The notes: generated from the sequence alone by a model not told the origin. Shown: positions 5,321 through 11,325, numbered from the stretch's first letter. The stretch: 11,465 nt of DNA from Burkholderiales bacterium (GCA_025352345.1 JANXTP010000204.1:1-11465); one strand, 5' to 3'. Numbers and translations: made by a program.

Positions 5321-6214
5321 CTAATTCGGCGGCGTCCAGTGCTTTGCACTCAGTACGTGCGTGCGCAAATAGCCATCTGACGGATTGATATGGCTGGAGG
5401 TCAAGACGTTGTTTGCTTTACACCACCTCAGCAAGTGCGGGCGAATGCTTGCCCGGGTCGGGTTGCAGTTCATGGCGCGCATGCGCTTCCATTCAGCGGC
5501 GGCCTCGGCCTGAACGCGCATCTTCCATTGTTTGGGTTCAGCTGCTCCCGTAGGCGGCTGCGCTAGAACCGGTTCCGTTTCGGCCGTCCCCGTCGATGAA
5601 GGTGACTGAGGCACTCGCACTTCAACGTCGAAACGGCGAGCGAACGCGGTGAACTCATCGATGGTGAAGTAACCCTCCATCAATTGGCGACCCACCCTGT
5701 GATACGTGGGAATGCCAGAGACCTCGTCACGCGACGTAAGTTGGCCGGCAATGGACTGTTGTTCCAACAGCCTCGCCCATTGCTTGCGCGTCTCGTCGTT
5801 CAGTACCCATTGCTCAAAGATTCTGTTGCGCCATACCGCGATGAGCCGCCAGCCTTCGGGCGGAGACGCTGCGAACGCTTGGGCGTACTTCTCCCACTCG
5901 GGTTCCGGCAAAAGCGTGGCGACCTTCTGAGGGCCATCGGTAGAGTCGGGCAGCAACTTGATTGGTGGCAGGTGATGCCAGACACCATCATTCAGTTCGC
6001 GCAAATCCTGCTCGGTGAGCGAAACAGGGAAGTCGTTGCTCATGCCGCACCACTGCCACGCCAGCTTGCGGTCGGTCGCTTTCTTTTGAACGTAGGACAG
6101 CACGCTGGGTGTGCCCTCAGGTAACTCGGGGTGCAGTGCGTCTGCGATGAGCCCAGGCACGTCGCGCAGGTACACGCGCTCGGTCCCGGCCGGCAGGTGG
6201 ATGGTTGTCAGCAT
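5321..6214 (-). CDS. Unknown island protein, 297 residues
   Basis: No family is recognised with confidence. The N-terminal part (residues 1-150) starts with a short strand-rich region, TERVYLRDVPGLIADALHPE, and contains KKATDRKLAWQWCG and WRLIAVWRNRIFEQWVLND, suggesting an alpha/beta or helical soluble domain. The segment SIAGQLTSRDEVSGIP to RRFDVEVRVP (~155-205) is followed by a Pro/Thr/Ala-rich linker (~207-230). A helical C-terminal domain of ~65 residues, with WKRMRAMNCNPTRASIRPHL and a basic tail, could bind nucleic acid. Proteins of this two-part layout sit before primase operons in other betaproteobacterial islands (recollection, not a search). The ribosome site AAGGGG lies 5 bases before ATG 6214 in a small hairpin. 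It is soluble with no signal peptide. Confidence 0.8.
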   Translation of the reverse strand: MLTTIHLPAGTERVYLRDVPGLIADALHPELPEGTPSVLSYVQKKATDRKLAWQWCGMSNDFPVSLTEQDLRELNDGVWHHLPPIKLLPDSTDGPQKVATLLPEPEWEKYAQAFAASPPEGWRLIAVWRNRIFEQWVLNDETRKQWARLLEQQSIAGQLTSRDEVSGIPTYHRVGRQLMEGYFTIDEFTAFARRFDVEVRVPQSPSSTGTAETEPVLAQPPTGAAEPKQWKMRVQAEAAAEWKRMRAMNCNPTRASIRPHLLRWCKANNVLTSSHINPSDGYLRTHVLSAKHWTPPN

Positions 6215-6216
6215 TC

Positions 6217-6232
6217 ACACCCCTTCAGGTGT
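6217..6232 (-). promoter_or_regulatory. Small hairpin covering the ribosome site of the 297-residue gene
   Basis: ACACC (6217-6221) and GGTGT (6228-6232) are inverted repeats with a 6-base loop. On the minus strand the Shine-Dalgarno bases AAGGGG fall in the loop and the start-side stem arm, directly before ATG 6214. The fold could limit translation. The remaining gap to 6310 also contains CCTTCAC/GTGAAGG (6236-6242 and 6262-6268) enclosing GGGGAGCCCC. Confidence 0.3.
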
Positions 6233-6310
6233 CAGCCTTCACGGGGAGCCCCTGCCAGCCGGTGAAGGAATCCGGCTTGTCCCTCCGTCGAGGTAGGCAG
6301 GGGCAAAACG

Positions 6311-6478
6311 TCACTCGAACGAGACTTGCTCCGCCTTCACCAGCAGGCGTTGATGCAAGGCCCGTAACACCGCGAGTGATTTGTCTGAATCGGTGTTGTT
6401 GGGGAGCAAGGCAATTGCAGCCTCCACCAGCATGAGGTCATGCAGCGTGCCGTCCTCGATATGACTTGTCTCAGCCAT
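6311..6478 (-). CDS. Small acidic helical protein, 55 residues, unknown
   Basis: A short ORF from ATG 6478 to TGA 6311. The product begins MAETSHIEDGTLHDLMLVEA and ends LVKAEQVSFE. It is acidic with a clear amphipathic helical repeat (LVEAAIALLP, then LAVLRALHQRLL), and so could form a small helical hairpin that binds a partner. The start overlaps the end of the 119-residue gene (its stop is at 6471) by 8 bp, giving translational coupling. The two products are therefore likely to be made together and may interact. It is easy to miss because of its length. No family is recognised. Confidence 0.65.
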   Translation of the reverse strand: MAETSHIEDGTLHDLMLVEAAIALLPNNTDSDKSLAVLRALHQRLLVKAEQVSFE

Positions 6479-6830
6479 TGGTTGACTCCGTCGTGCTGGA
6501 GATATTGAGCTTTGCTTTCGCCCCCCTATACCTCGGGTGCATCAACCATTCCTCGGCATCGCCTCGGCATGGGTCGCCATTGAGCCGCTCAGAAATAAGG
6601 TCTGCCATCCATCCCATGCGTAAGAGGCCGTCTCGAATGCGTTCTTGCTGCACTTCAATATGGCGGGAACGGACATCGGCGGGGTTGCCTCGCCACCCGT
6701 CGAACTCGTACGCGAAGTGTTCATCTAGCTCGTCGGCTAGGTAGGCGATTGCTGAGGCCAAATCACGCACCAGGTCAAGCTGGGTCGCTTCGGCTGAGGG
6801 TGTTGTGTCAATTACATTCTCACTAGCCAT
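6471..6830 (-). CDS. Unknown acidic protein, 119 residues
   Basis: The product is acidic and mainly helical. Its core is ATQLDLVRDLASAIAYLADE (residues ~15-34), LDEHFAYEFDGWRGN, then a charged helix with Glu, Arg and Gln and LLRMGWMADLISERLNGD. The tail is basic to neutral and probably disordered. ATG 6830 has a good AAGGA about 10 bases upstream. The stop lies inside the following 55-residue gene, so the two are coupled. The pair sits between the higBA module and the 297-residue gene. The acidic charge and small size would suit an anti-defence or regulatory protein, but nothing in the sequence proves this. Confidence 0.7.
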   Translation of the reverse strand: MASENVIDTTPSAEATQLDLVRDLASAIAYLADELDEHFAYEFDGWRGNPADVRSRHIEVQQERIRDGLLRMGWMADLISERLNGDPCRGDAEEWLMHPRYRGAKAKLNISSTTESTNG

Positions 6831-6907
6831 GATGTGCGGTCCTTTCAGGGTTGTGCACGTTGTGGTCAGGCCGGCCGGGTGTCTGAAGCACTCGGTTCGG
6901 CCGCTTT

Positions 6908-6926
6908 ACCGCAGGGCCGCTGCGGT
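6908..6926 (-). terminator. Intergenic hairpin without a T run; possible weak terminator or processing site
   Basis: ACCGCAG (6908-6914) and CTGCGGT (6920-6926) form a perfect 7-bp stem with loop GGCCG, just behind the stop of the truncated XRE-like gene at 6939. On the minus strand it is followed by AAAGCGG rather than a T run. It is not a classical terminator; it could slow polymerase or protect an RNA end. Confidence 0.3.
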
Positions 6927-6938
6927 GCCGGTCGAGAT

Positions 6939-7091
6939 TCAGGGGCGGGCGGGCTTAATCCTTTGTGGCGCCTTCTTGCGCGCGGCAATCAGCTTGCGGG
7001 CCATGTCGAATTCGACCGCCAAGTCCTGATAGGCGGCCTGTGTAGCCGGGTCGGCCAGCAATTCGCGCTTGATGTCTTTGAGTGCTTTCAT
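6939..7091 (-). pseudogene. Truncated XRE/antitoxin-like N-terminus, 50 residues
   Basis: The short ORF from ATG 7091 begins MKALKDIKRELLADPATQAA and continues YQDLAVEFDMARKLIAARKK. This closely resembles the N-terminal helical segment of many XRE-family antitoxins, which run AYxxLAPEFxLARxLIxARxxAGLSQxxVA. Here the expected HTH is missing: the frame turns to APQRIKPARP and stops at 6939. Other frames of the next 100 bp do not obviously continue an HTH. The ribosome site GGAAG is 7 bases upstream, and the ORF starts 18 bp after the higA stop, so it may still be translated. It is either a decayed second antitoxin or a kept mini-protein without its DNA-binding domain. The call rests on motif memory. 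Confidence 0.55.
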
Positions 7092-7109
7092 GTTGGGGCT
7101 TCCGGTCGT

Positions 7110-7436
7110 TCAGGCCCGGGCTGCGGGCGGTTCAATCGGGGCGCGTTCAACCTGCATCGGCGCCGCCTTGAATCGCTGCTCTGCGTGCCACATGTCATAG
7201 GCGTTTTGTTCCGCCAGCCACAGCCGTGCCTCGCCGCCACGGTCTACGCCCAGCCATGCTTCTATGCGCAAGGCCATTTCAGGCGAGATAGCGGCGCGGC
7301 CGTTCAACACCCGCGACAAGGCCACGCGCGACACCCCGAGTTGCTGCGCAGCTTGCGTGACGGACAACTGAAGCGCTGGCAACACGTCATCGCGCAGCGT
7401 CAGTCCGGGGTGGGGTGGGTTGAACATGCGTGCCAT
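7110..7436 (-). CDS. higA: HigA-like antitoxin, XRE-type HTH
   Basis: The product has 108 residues from ATG 7436, chosen because AGGAG lies 8-9 bases upstream; a longer in-frame start at 7487 would overlap the toxin gene. The family signature is plain: N-terminal NPPHPGLTLRDDVLPALQLS, then an HTH of the HigA group, VTQAAQQLGVSRVALSRVLN (residues ~26-45), followed by GRAAISPEMALRIEAWLG and the RLWLAEQNAYDMWHAE helix. HigA binds and neutralises HigB and represses their shared promoter. It follows the toxin gene by 16 bp in the usual higB-higA order. The last ~15 residues are a Pro/Ala/Glu tail. The dyad GTATC-N7-GATAC before higB is the likely operator. Confidence 0.93.
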   Translation of the reverse strand: MARMFNPPHPGLTLRDDVLPALQLSVTQAAQQLGVSRVALSRVLNGRAAISPEMALRIEAWLGVDRGGEARLWLAEQNAYDMWHAEQRFKAAPMQVERAPIEPPAARA

Positions 7437-7452
7437 GGTTCTTGCTCCTGCC

Positions 7453-7734
7453 TCAGTGGTAGTCCTGATAGTCCACAAGGACGGCATCAGTGCCGTCGAA
7501 GGTAAAGGTCATTCGCCAGTTGCCACTGACCCACACAGAGAAATGTCCTTTCAAGTCCCGCCCCTTCAACGGGTGCAGACCCCATCCCGGTAGGTTCATG
7601 TCCTGCGCCTTCGTCGCCGCATTCAAGCGGCGCAGCATCGCTGCCAATCGCTGCGCGTGGACAGCCTGAATACCGACCAGGCTGCCCCGCTCGAAGAATG
7701 ATTTCAGGCCCTTGTGTCGGAACGACTTAATCAC
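7453..7734 (-). CDS. higB: HigB-like toxin, RelE-superfamily mRNA interferase
   Basis: The product has 93 residues. Family marks are IKSFRHKGLKSFFERG (N-terminus), the basic HAQRLAAMLRRLNAA, the loop LHPLKGRDLKGHFSV, the strand NWRMTFTFDG and the C-terminal VLVDYQDYH with terminal His. HigB toxins act at the ribosome and cleave mRNA during translation. The start is GTG (7734), with no visible ribosome site. The predicted transcription start falls on or next to the GTG, so a leaderless message is likely. A rare start and leaderless translation would limit toxin relative to antitoxin, whose gene has a strong AGGAG. The pair probably stabilises the integrated element. The gene lies 40 bp behind the integrase gene, with its own promoter inside the gap. 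Confidence 0.92.
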   Translation of the reverse strand: MIKSFRHKGLKSFFERGSLVGIQAVHAQRLAAMLRRLNAATKAQDMNLPGWGLHPLKGRDLKGHFSVWVSGNWRMTFTFDGTDAVLVDYQDYH

Positions 7735-7739
7735 AATAA

Positions 7740-7768
7740 AGTGTATCGCATAGAGATACGAACATCAA
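7740..7768 (-). promoter_or_regulatory. higBA promoter with operator dyad
   Basis: On the minus strand TTGATG (7768-7763) and TACACT (7745-7740) are separated by exactly 17 bp, a good sigma-70 pattern. The inverted repeat GTATC-N7-GATAC (7743-7759) overlaps the -10 element and much of the spacer, so a bound HigA-type repressor would block polymerase. The predicted start of transcription is about 7733-7734, at the higB GTG. The dyad is the operator candidate; binding is inferred. Confidence 0.6.
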
Positions 7769-7774
7769 TGACTA

Positions 7775-9244
7775 TCAACGGGCAACCACTGCCCGCAGGG
7801 CAACCGGCGCGGCGCTTTTCGCATCAAACGGCACCCCGGCCTGCTCAAGAATCCATGCCTCAATGCGCTCGTGATGCACGCGCAGCAAGTCCAGCGGGCG
7901 GCGCTTGTAATGCTTCTCTGCGGTGGCGCTCGGCTTGTGTCCCTGAATCTGCGCCACTACTCCAGCAGGTACTTCGAGCCACTCGGTCAAGCTGGCGAAG
8001 CTGCGGCGCAGGCCGTGCAAGGTCAGTCCGTCGAGGCTCGCAGCCATGCAGGCTTTGCGGTGGGCAATGTCGGGGTCCATCAAGCGGCCTGACTCGCTTA
8101 CCTGGGCAGCGCTGCCGGCAGGGGCCGTAGTGCCACGGGCCGCGTGGTACCGCTCGCGGCGCTCGATGTGCTTCTGGTCGAGGCTGATAGTCCGGGCACT
8201 TGAAAAGACCCATTCATTGCGGCGTGGCAGGGCAGATAACAGGCTCCAGACGTATGGCGTCAGCGGGATTTGCCGTTCGCCTTCCACCTTGTCCCGAATG
8301 GTCACGCTCAGCCATTGCGTGTTCAGGTCGTCCCAGCGCAGCGACAGCACTTCGCCCGGGCGCGCACCCGTCATCAGGAGCGTTTGCAGATAGGTAGCGG
8401 TCACAGTGTTCGGAATGCCGCGTACTGCGTCAAACCATGCCTTCAATTGCCCGCGCTCTAGAACGTCATCCTTCGGCTTTGCCTTCCCGGCAGCTTCGCG
8501 TGCCTTCTTGGCGCTTGCGGCGGTAGGGTCCACCTTGTCCGACAGGTCGGATTCGGCGGCAGCCCAGCGCAGAAACGCTTTCAGCAGGCGCAGCGCCAGC
8601 CGCACGCGGGCCGGTCTGACCTTCGATTCTTCGATGGCCCACGCCTCTATCGCCTTGGCGTCGAGGTCCACCAATCGCATGGCCATGATGGGCGCCAACG
8701 GGCCGGGCTTGGTCACCACTCCAGACAGGCGCCTGCGTTCCTTGCCTCCCTCATGGGTCATGCTCAGATGGTCGGCATAGCTGCGCTCGCCCCAATGCGG
8801 TCGGCGCTCTGCGATGTACGTCGCCCATGCGGTGCCCACGGTCAGCGCCTGCGCAGCTTGCGCCACGGCGGCATCGTCGGCCTGGGCTTGTGCTTCGGCT
8901 TTCAGCCGTTCAGCGTCTTCGGCCTGTTGGCGCTCAAGGTCTCGCGGGTCGGTATTTTTGTCCACCAGCACCCGCAGGCGGTTTGCCTCTGCTCGGGCTT
9001 CTTCGATGGTCCAAGCATCAGGGTCGCCGATGGTTCGGCGTAGCGTCTTGCCCAACACCTTCGATTCAAAGACATAGGACTTGGCGCCAGCAGCGGTCAC
9101 ACGGACTCGCAGGCCCCGGGTCACGGTGTCGCGAAGGAATGCCTGCTGCTTGCCGTCCGGGCAGCGCAAAGCGGCAATAAGGCCCGCCGACAGGGCGTGC
9201 GGCTTTGCCAGGTCTATCGGTGCGTCTGTCTTGCGTCGTGCCAT
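7775..9244 (-). CDS. int: Tyrosine recombinase (integrase) of the element
   Basis: The product has 489 residues, a usual length for DUF4102-type island and phage integrases. Residues ~15-105 hold the arm-binding domain (LRDTVTRGLRVRVTAAGAKS and the RTIGDPDAWTIEEARAEANR region). Residues ~107-130 are a charged Ala/Glu/Gln helix, and ~135-235 form the core-binding domain. The catalytic domain shows GARPGEVL (Arg295), HGLRRSF (His410, Arg413), GHKP (His436) and EKHY (Tyr446). All expected catalytic residues are present. The insert ERRERYHAARGTTAPAGSAA (~361-380) is longer than in short relatives. ATG 9244 has GGGGTGAG just upstream. The gene lies 162 bp inside the right attachment site and close to putative arm sites. 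It should carry out insertion and excision at tRNA-Asn. Confidence 0.96.
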   Translation of the reverse strand: MARRKTDAPIDLAKPHALSAGLIAALRCPDGKQQAFLRDTVTRGLRVRVTAAGAKSYVFESKVLGKTLRRTIGDPDAWTIEEARAEANRLRVLVDKNTDPRDLERQQAEDAERLKAEAQAQADDAAVAQAAQALTVGTAWATYIAERRPHWGERSYADHLSMTHEGGKERRRLSGVVTKPGPLAPIMAMRLVDLDAKAIEAWAIEESKVRPARVRLALRLLKAFLRWAAAESDLSDKVDPTAASAKKAREAAGKAKPKDDVLERGQLKAWFDAVRGIPNTVTATYLQTLLMTGARPGEVLSLRWDDLNTQWLSVTIRDKVEGERQIPLTPYVWSLLSALPRRNEWVFSSARTISLDQKHIERRERYHAARGTTAPAGSAAQVSESGRLMDPDIAHRKACMAASLDGLTLHGLRRSFASLTEWLEVPAGVVAQIQGHKPSATAEKHYKRRPLDLLRVHHERIEAWILEQAGVPFDAKSAAPVALRAVVAR

Positions 9245-9256
9245 CGCTCACCCCGT

Positions 9257-9278
9257 CATGTAGCCACCATGTAGCCAG
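9257..9278. repeat. Right putative integrase arm-type sites
   Basis: CATGTAGCCAC (9257-9267) and CATGTAGCCAG (9268-9278) are tandem 11-bp units that differ only in the last base. They match the left-end units CATGTGGCCAC and TATGTAGCGGC and lie just before the integrase start. A further inverted copy, TACATAG, is at 9357-9363. Confidence 0.6.
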
Positions 9279-9325
9279 AAGGCCGGAATTTTGGCGAATT
9301 CCAATCAACGCCAAGGCTGTACGCT

Positions 9326-9385
9326 TCACCAGTGGTGAGGGCCTAGAGTGTTGATTTACATAGAGTGTAGGCATGCCGTTCAACA
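9326..9385 (-). promoter_or_regulatory. Integrase upstream region: dyad, direct repeats and possible promoter
   Basis: The gap between integrase and attR contains the near-perfect dyad TCACCA-G-TGGTGA (9326-9338), two TAGAGTGT direct repeats (9344-9351 and 9361-9368, 17 bp apart), and the inverted pair TGTTGA/TCAACA (9349-9354 and 9380-9385). On the minus strand TACACT (9370-9365), with TTGCAT 17 bases upstream, is a weak sigma-70 candidate, and TGTAAA with TTGAAC is another. No gene is seen here. The dyad is the most likely control site for int. Confidence 0.4.
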
Positions 9386-9406
9386 CATGCAAACACTTTG
9401 ACGTGT

Positions 9407-9455
9407 GGACTGTTAATCCGTAGGTCCCTGGTTAGAGCCCAGGTCGGGGAGCCAA
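9407..9455 (+). repeat. attR: non-functional tRNA-Asn fragment at the right junction
   Basis: This copy holds part of the anticodon stem, the anticodon loop CTGTTAA (GTT), variable loop, T-arm and acceptor strand through CCA (9452-9454), but lacks the D-arm and acceptor 5' strand. It differs from the left copy at 9434, where the invariant T-loop C56 is A, so it could not work as a tRNA. It marks the right junction of the element. Confidence 0.9.
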
Positions 9456-9461
9456 TAAACG

Positions 9462-9492
9462 CAAGGCCTCGCACGAAAGTGCGGGGCTTTTT
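9462..9492 (+). terminator. Original chromosomal terminator of tRNA-Asn
   Basis: The stem AAGGCCTCGCAC pairs with GTGCGGGGCTTT around a GAAA tetraloop, with wobbles at T-G and G-T, and a run of five T follows. It lies 7 bp behind the attR CCA, where the tRNA terminator stood before integration. On the opposite strand there is no T run, so it is unlikely to end the mod operon. Confidence 0.8.
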
Positions 9493-9547
9493 GCTTTTTC
9501 GGTTTGACAGATTCAACGATTGAGTTCTTCGCCGTACAGGCGGTCAA

Positions 9548-10636
9548 TCAGCCATCCCTCATCAAGGCTGCGCCCTTGATCTGCGCATGCAGTGCATCGC
9601 CGGGTTGCAGGTCCAGCGCGTCCAGACTGCGACTGGTGATGCGCGCCAGCAGCGTCCACTGACCTTGCTGTGCGCCGTGGCCGGCCCGCAGGCGCAGCAG
9701 CGCGGTGCTGGGCTCGCGCTGCACGCTGCCCAGCACCACCGGCAGCACGTTGAGGATGCTGGTCTCGACCGGCTGCTGCCGGGTGACGCTGACATCGCGG
9801 GCGAGGATGCGCGCGCGCACCGGCTGTCCCTGTAGGGCCGCCGACAGACCGACCCACAGTGAGCTGCCGTTGAACGCGATGCGCGTCATGCCGTGCAGCG
9901 TGTCGTGTTCGGCGACCTCGGCGGTGATCACCACGCCGGCGTCGTCGAGCCGGGCGAGTGGCAGGTCGGTGCGCGCCATCAGCTCGGTCAGCGGGCCAGC
10001 CGCGAGGACGCGCCCCTCGTGCATCAGCACCAGGTGGTCGGCGAGGCGCGCCACCTCGTCCATCGCATGGGTGACGTAGACAATGGGCAGTGCCAGTTCA
10101 CCATGTAGGCGCTCGAGGTACGGCAGGATCTCGACCTTGCGCGCCGCATCCAGCGCGGCCAGCGGTTCGTCCATCAGCAGCAGCCGCGCGCCGGTGGCCA
10201 GCGCGCGGGCGATCGCCACGCGCTGCCGTTCCCCACCCGATAGCGTGGCCGGGCGCCGCGCCTGCAGGTGAGCGATCCCCAGCAGGTCGATGATGGCGTC
10301 GAGCGCGATGCGGTCACAGTCGCCTGCGGCGCGCCGGCGCCCGTAGTTCAGGTTGCCGCGCACATCCAGGTGCGGGAACAGCGCGGCGTCCTGGATCACG
10401 TAGCCCAGCGGCCGTCGGTGCGTCGGCACGAAGCAGCCGGTGGCATCGTCCTGCCAGACTGCGTCGTCCAGCACGACGCGGCCCGCGGCGCGATCGAGCC
10501 CGGCCAGCGCGCGCAGCACCGTGGTCTTGCCACAGCCCGACGGGCCGAACAGCGCGGTGATGCCCTGCGACGGCAGCGCGAGCGCGACATCGAGCTGAAA
10601 GTCGCGCCGCTGCAGGCGCAGGCGGGCGTCGATCAT
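9548..10636 (-). CDS. modC: Molybdate ABC transporter ATP-binding protein ModC
   Basis: The product has 362 residues, the normal length for ModC. It shows Walker A GPSGCGKT (31-38), Q-loop YVIQDAALFPHL (Gln82), signature LSGGERQR (132-139), Walker B LLLMDEP (152-158) and H-loop THAMDE (His190). The C-terminal part (~285-360) is the molybdate-binding TOBE/MOP domain, with ILNVLPVVLG and ARITSRSLDAL. The enzyme hydrolyses ATP on the inner face of the membrane to drive molybdate import through ModB. The start ATG 10636 overlaps the modB stop as ATGA. It ends about 94 bp from the element's right junction, so it belongs to the chromosome and not to the element. No clear terminator for this strand is visible in the gap. 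Confidence 0.96.
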   Translation of the reverse strand: MIDARLRLQRRDFQLDVALALPSQGITALFGPSGCGKTTVLRALAGLDRAAGRVVLDDAVWQDDATGCFVPTHRRPLGYVIQDAALFPHLDVRGNLNYGRRRAAGDCDRIALDAIIDLLGIAHLQARRPATLSGGERQRVAIARALATGARLLLMDEPLAALDAARKVEILPYLERLHGELALPIVYVTHAMDEVARLADHLVLMHEGRVLAAGPLTELMARTDLPLARLDDAGVVITAEVAEHDTLHGMTRIAFNGSSLWVGLSAALQGQPVRARILARDVSVTRQQPVETSILNVLPVVLGSVQREPSTALLRLRAGHGAQQGQWTLLARITSRSLDALDLQPGDALHAQIKGAALMRDG

Positions 10637-11325
10637 CGGGCGGGCTGCGCATCGTGGCGCACCGGTCGGTTGACCCCGTACAGCGTCACCAGCACCACCA
10701 GCGCGAACACCACCATGCCGGCCGCCAAGCGATGTGCTTCGGTGAATTCGCCCGCCTCGACATGGTCGTAGATCGCGACAGACAGCACGCGCGTCTGGCC
10801 CGGGATGTTGCCGCCGATCATCAGCACCACGCCAAATTCGCCCACGGTATGCGCAAACCCCATCACAGCAGCGCTCACGTAGCCGGGCTTTGCCAGCGGC
10901 AAGACCACACTGAAAAACGTGTCCAGGGGTGACGCTCCCAGGCTTGCTGCGACTTCAAGCGGGCGTTCGCCGATGGTTTCAAAGGCGTTCTGGATGGGCT
11001 GAACCACAAACGGCATGGAATAAAACACCGACGCGATGACCAGCCCGGCAAAACTGAAAGGCAAGACGCCCAGCCCGACCCATTGGGTGAGCTGCCCCAG
11101 TGGCCCATTGGGCCCCAGCGCGATGAGCAAATAAAAGCCAATCACGGTGGGCGGCAGCACAATCGGCAAGGCCACCAGAGCGCTGACGGGCCCCTTCCAG
11201 GCAGAGCGGGTGCGGGCCAGCCACCAGGCCAGCGGCGACCCCAACGCCAGCAGGATCACGGTGGTGACGCTGGCCAGTTTCAAGGTGAGCCATACGGCGC
11301 CCCATGCGGGGTCAAGCGCTGTCAG
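10633..11325 (-). CDS. modB: Molybdate ABC transporter permease ModB (probable CTG start)
   Basis: An integral inner-membrane permease with about five to six helices. It carries the EAA-type cytoplasmic loop VAASLGASPLDTFFSVVLPL with LAKPG, which contacts ModC, and LPIVLPPTVIGFYLLIALGP near the N-terminus as in other ModB proteins. With TTG 11283 as start the protein would have 216 residues and lose its first segment. Reading upstream in frame gives TALDPAWGAVWLTLKLASVT, which fits the family. No ATG, GTG or TTG occurs there, but CTG (11325-11323) does, overlapping the modA stop as CTGA and preceded by GAGG at 7 bases. A CTG start gives 230 residues, close to the ~229 of E. coli ModB. I favour that start, though a sequence error remains possible. 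Confidence 0.92.
   Translation of the reverse strand: MTALDPAWGAVWLTLKLASVTTVILLALGSPLAWWLARTRSAWKGPVSALVALPIVLPPTVIGFYLLIALGPNGPLGQLTQWVGLGVLPFSFAGLVIASVFYSMPFVVQPIQNAFETIGERPLEVAASLGASPLDTFFSVVLPLAKPGYVSAAVMGFAHTVGEFGVVLMIGGNIPGQTRVLSVAIYDHVEAGEFTEAHRLAAGMVVFALVVLVTLYGVNRPVRHDAQPAR

Larger units (their letters stand above)
37..9454. mobile_element. tRNA-Asn-integrated element (~9.4 kb), non-conjugative, no virion genes
   Basis: The region lies between direct copies of the tRNA-Asn 3' end. A tyrosine recombinase gene sits about 160 bp inside the right copy. All recognised internal genes read on the minus strand: integrase, higBA, small unknowns, an excisionase-like protein, a primase/ATPase, a VRR-NUC nuclease and further unknowns. 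No capsid, terminase, tail, relaxase or mating-pore gene is visible. It therefore looks like a self-excising replicon or a satellite that borrows another element's transfer machinery. The chromosomal neighbours are tRNA-Asn on the left and modABC on the right. Boundaries are set by the repeats; the exact crossover point within them cannot be read from one sequence. Confidence 0.9.

Noticed and set aside
4709..5380. Plus-strand ORF of 223 residues across the operon start and the intergenic gap
   Set aside because: It is opposite the 116- and 85-residue genes, low complexity at the start, with no domain or credible ribosome site.
6834..7505. Plus-strand ORF of 223 residues opposite higA and the gap
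   Set aside because: It is antisense to higA and the XRE-like ORF, with Gly/Arg/Gln-rich composition and no motif.
37..9454. P4-type satellite assignment
   Set aside because: There is no alpha-type primase-helicase, no capsid-size factor and no late-gene activator visible; the replication protein is of another architecture.
9513..9857. Minus-strand ORF of 114 residues over the end of modC
   Set aside because: It is a shadow of the modC TOBE region with Ala/Gly/Arg-rich sequence; modC itself is intact in its own frame.
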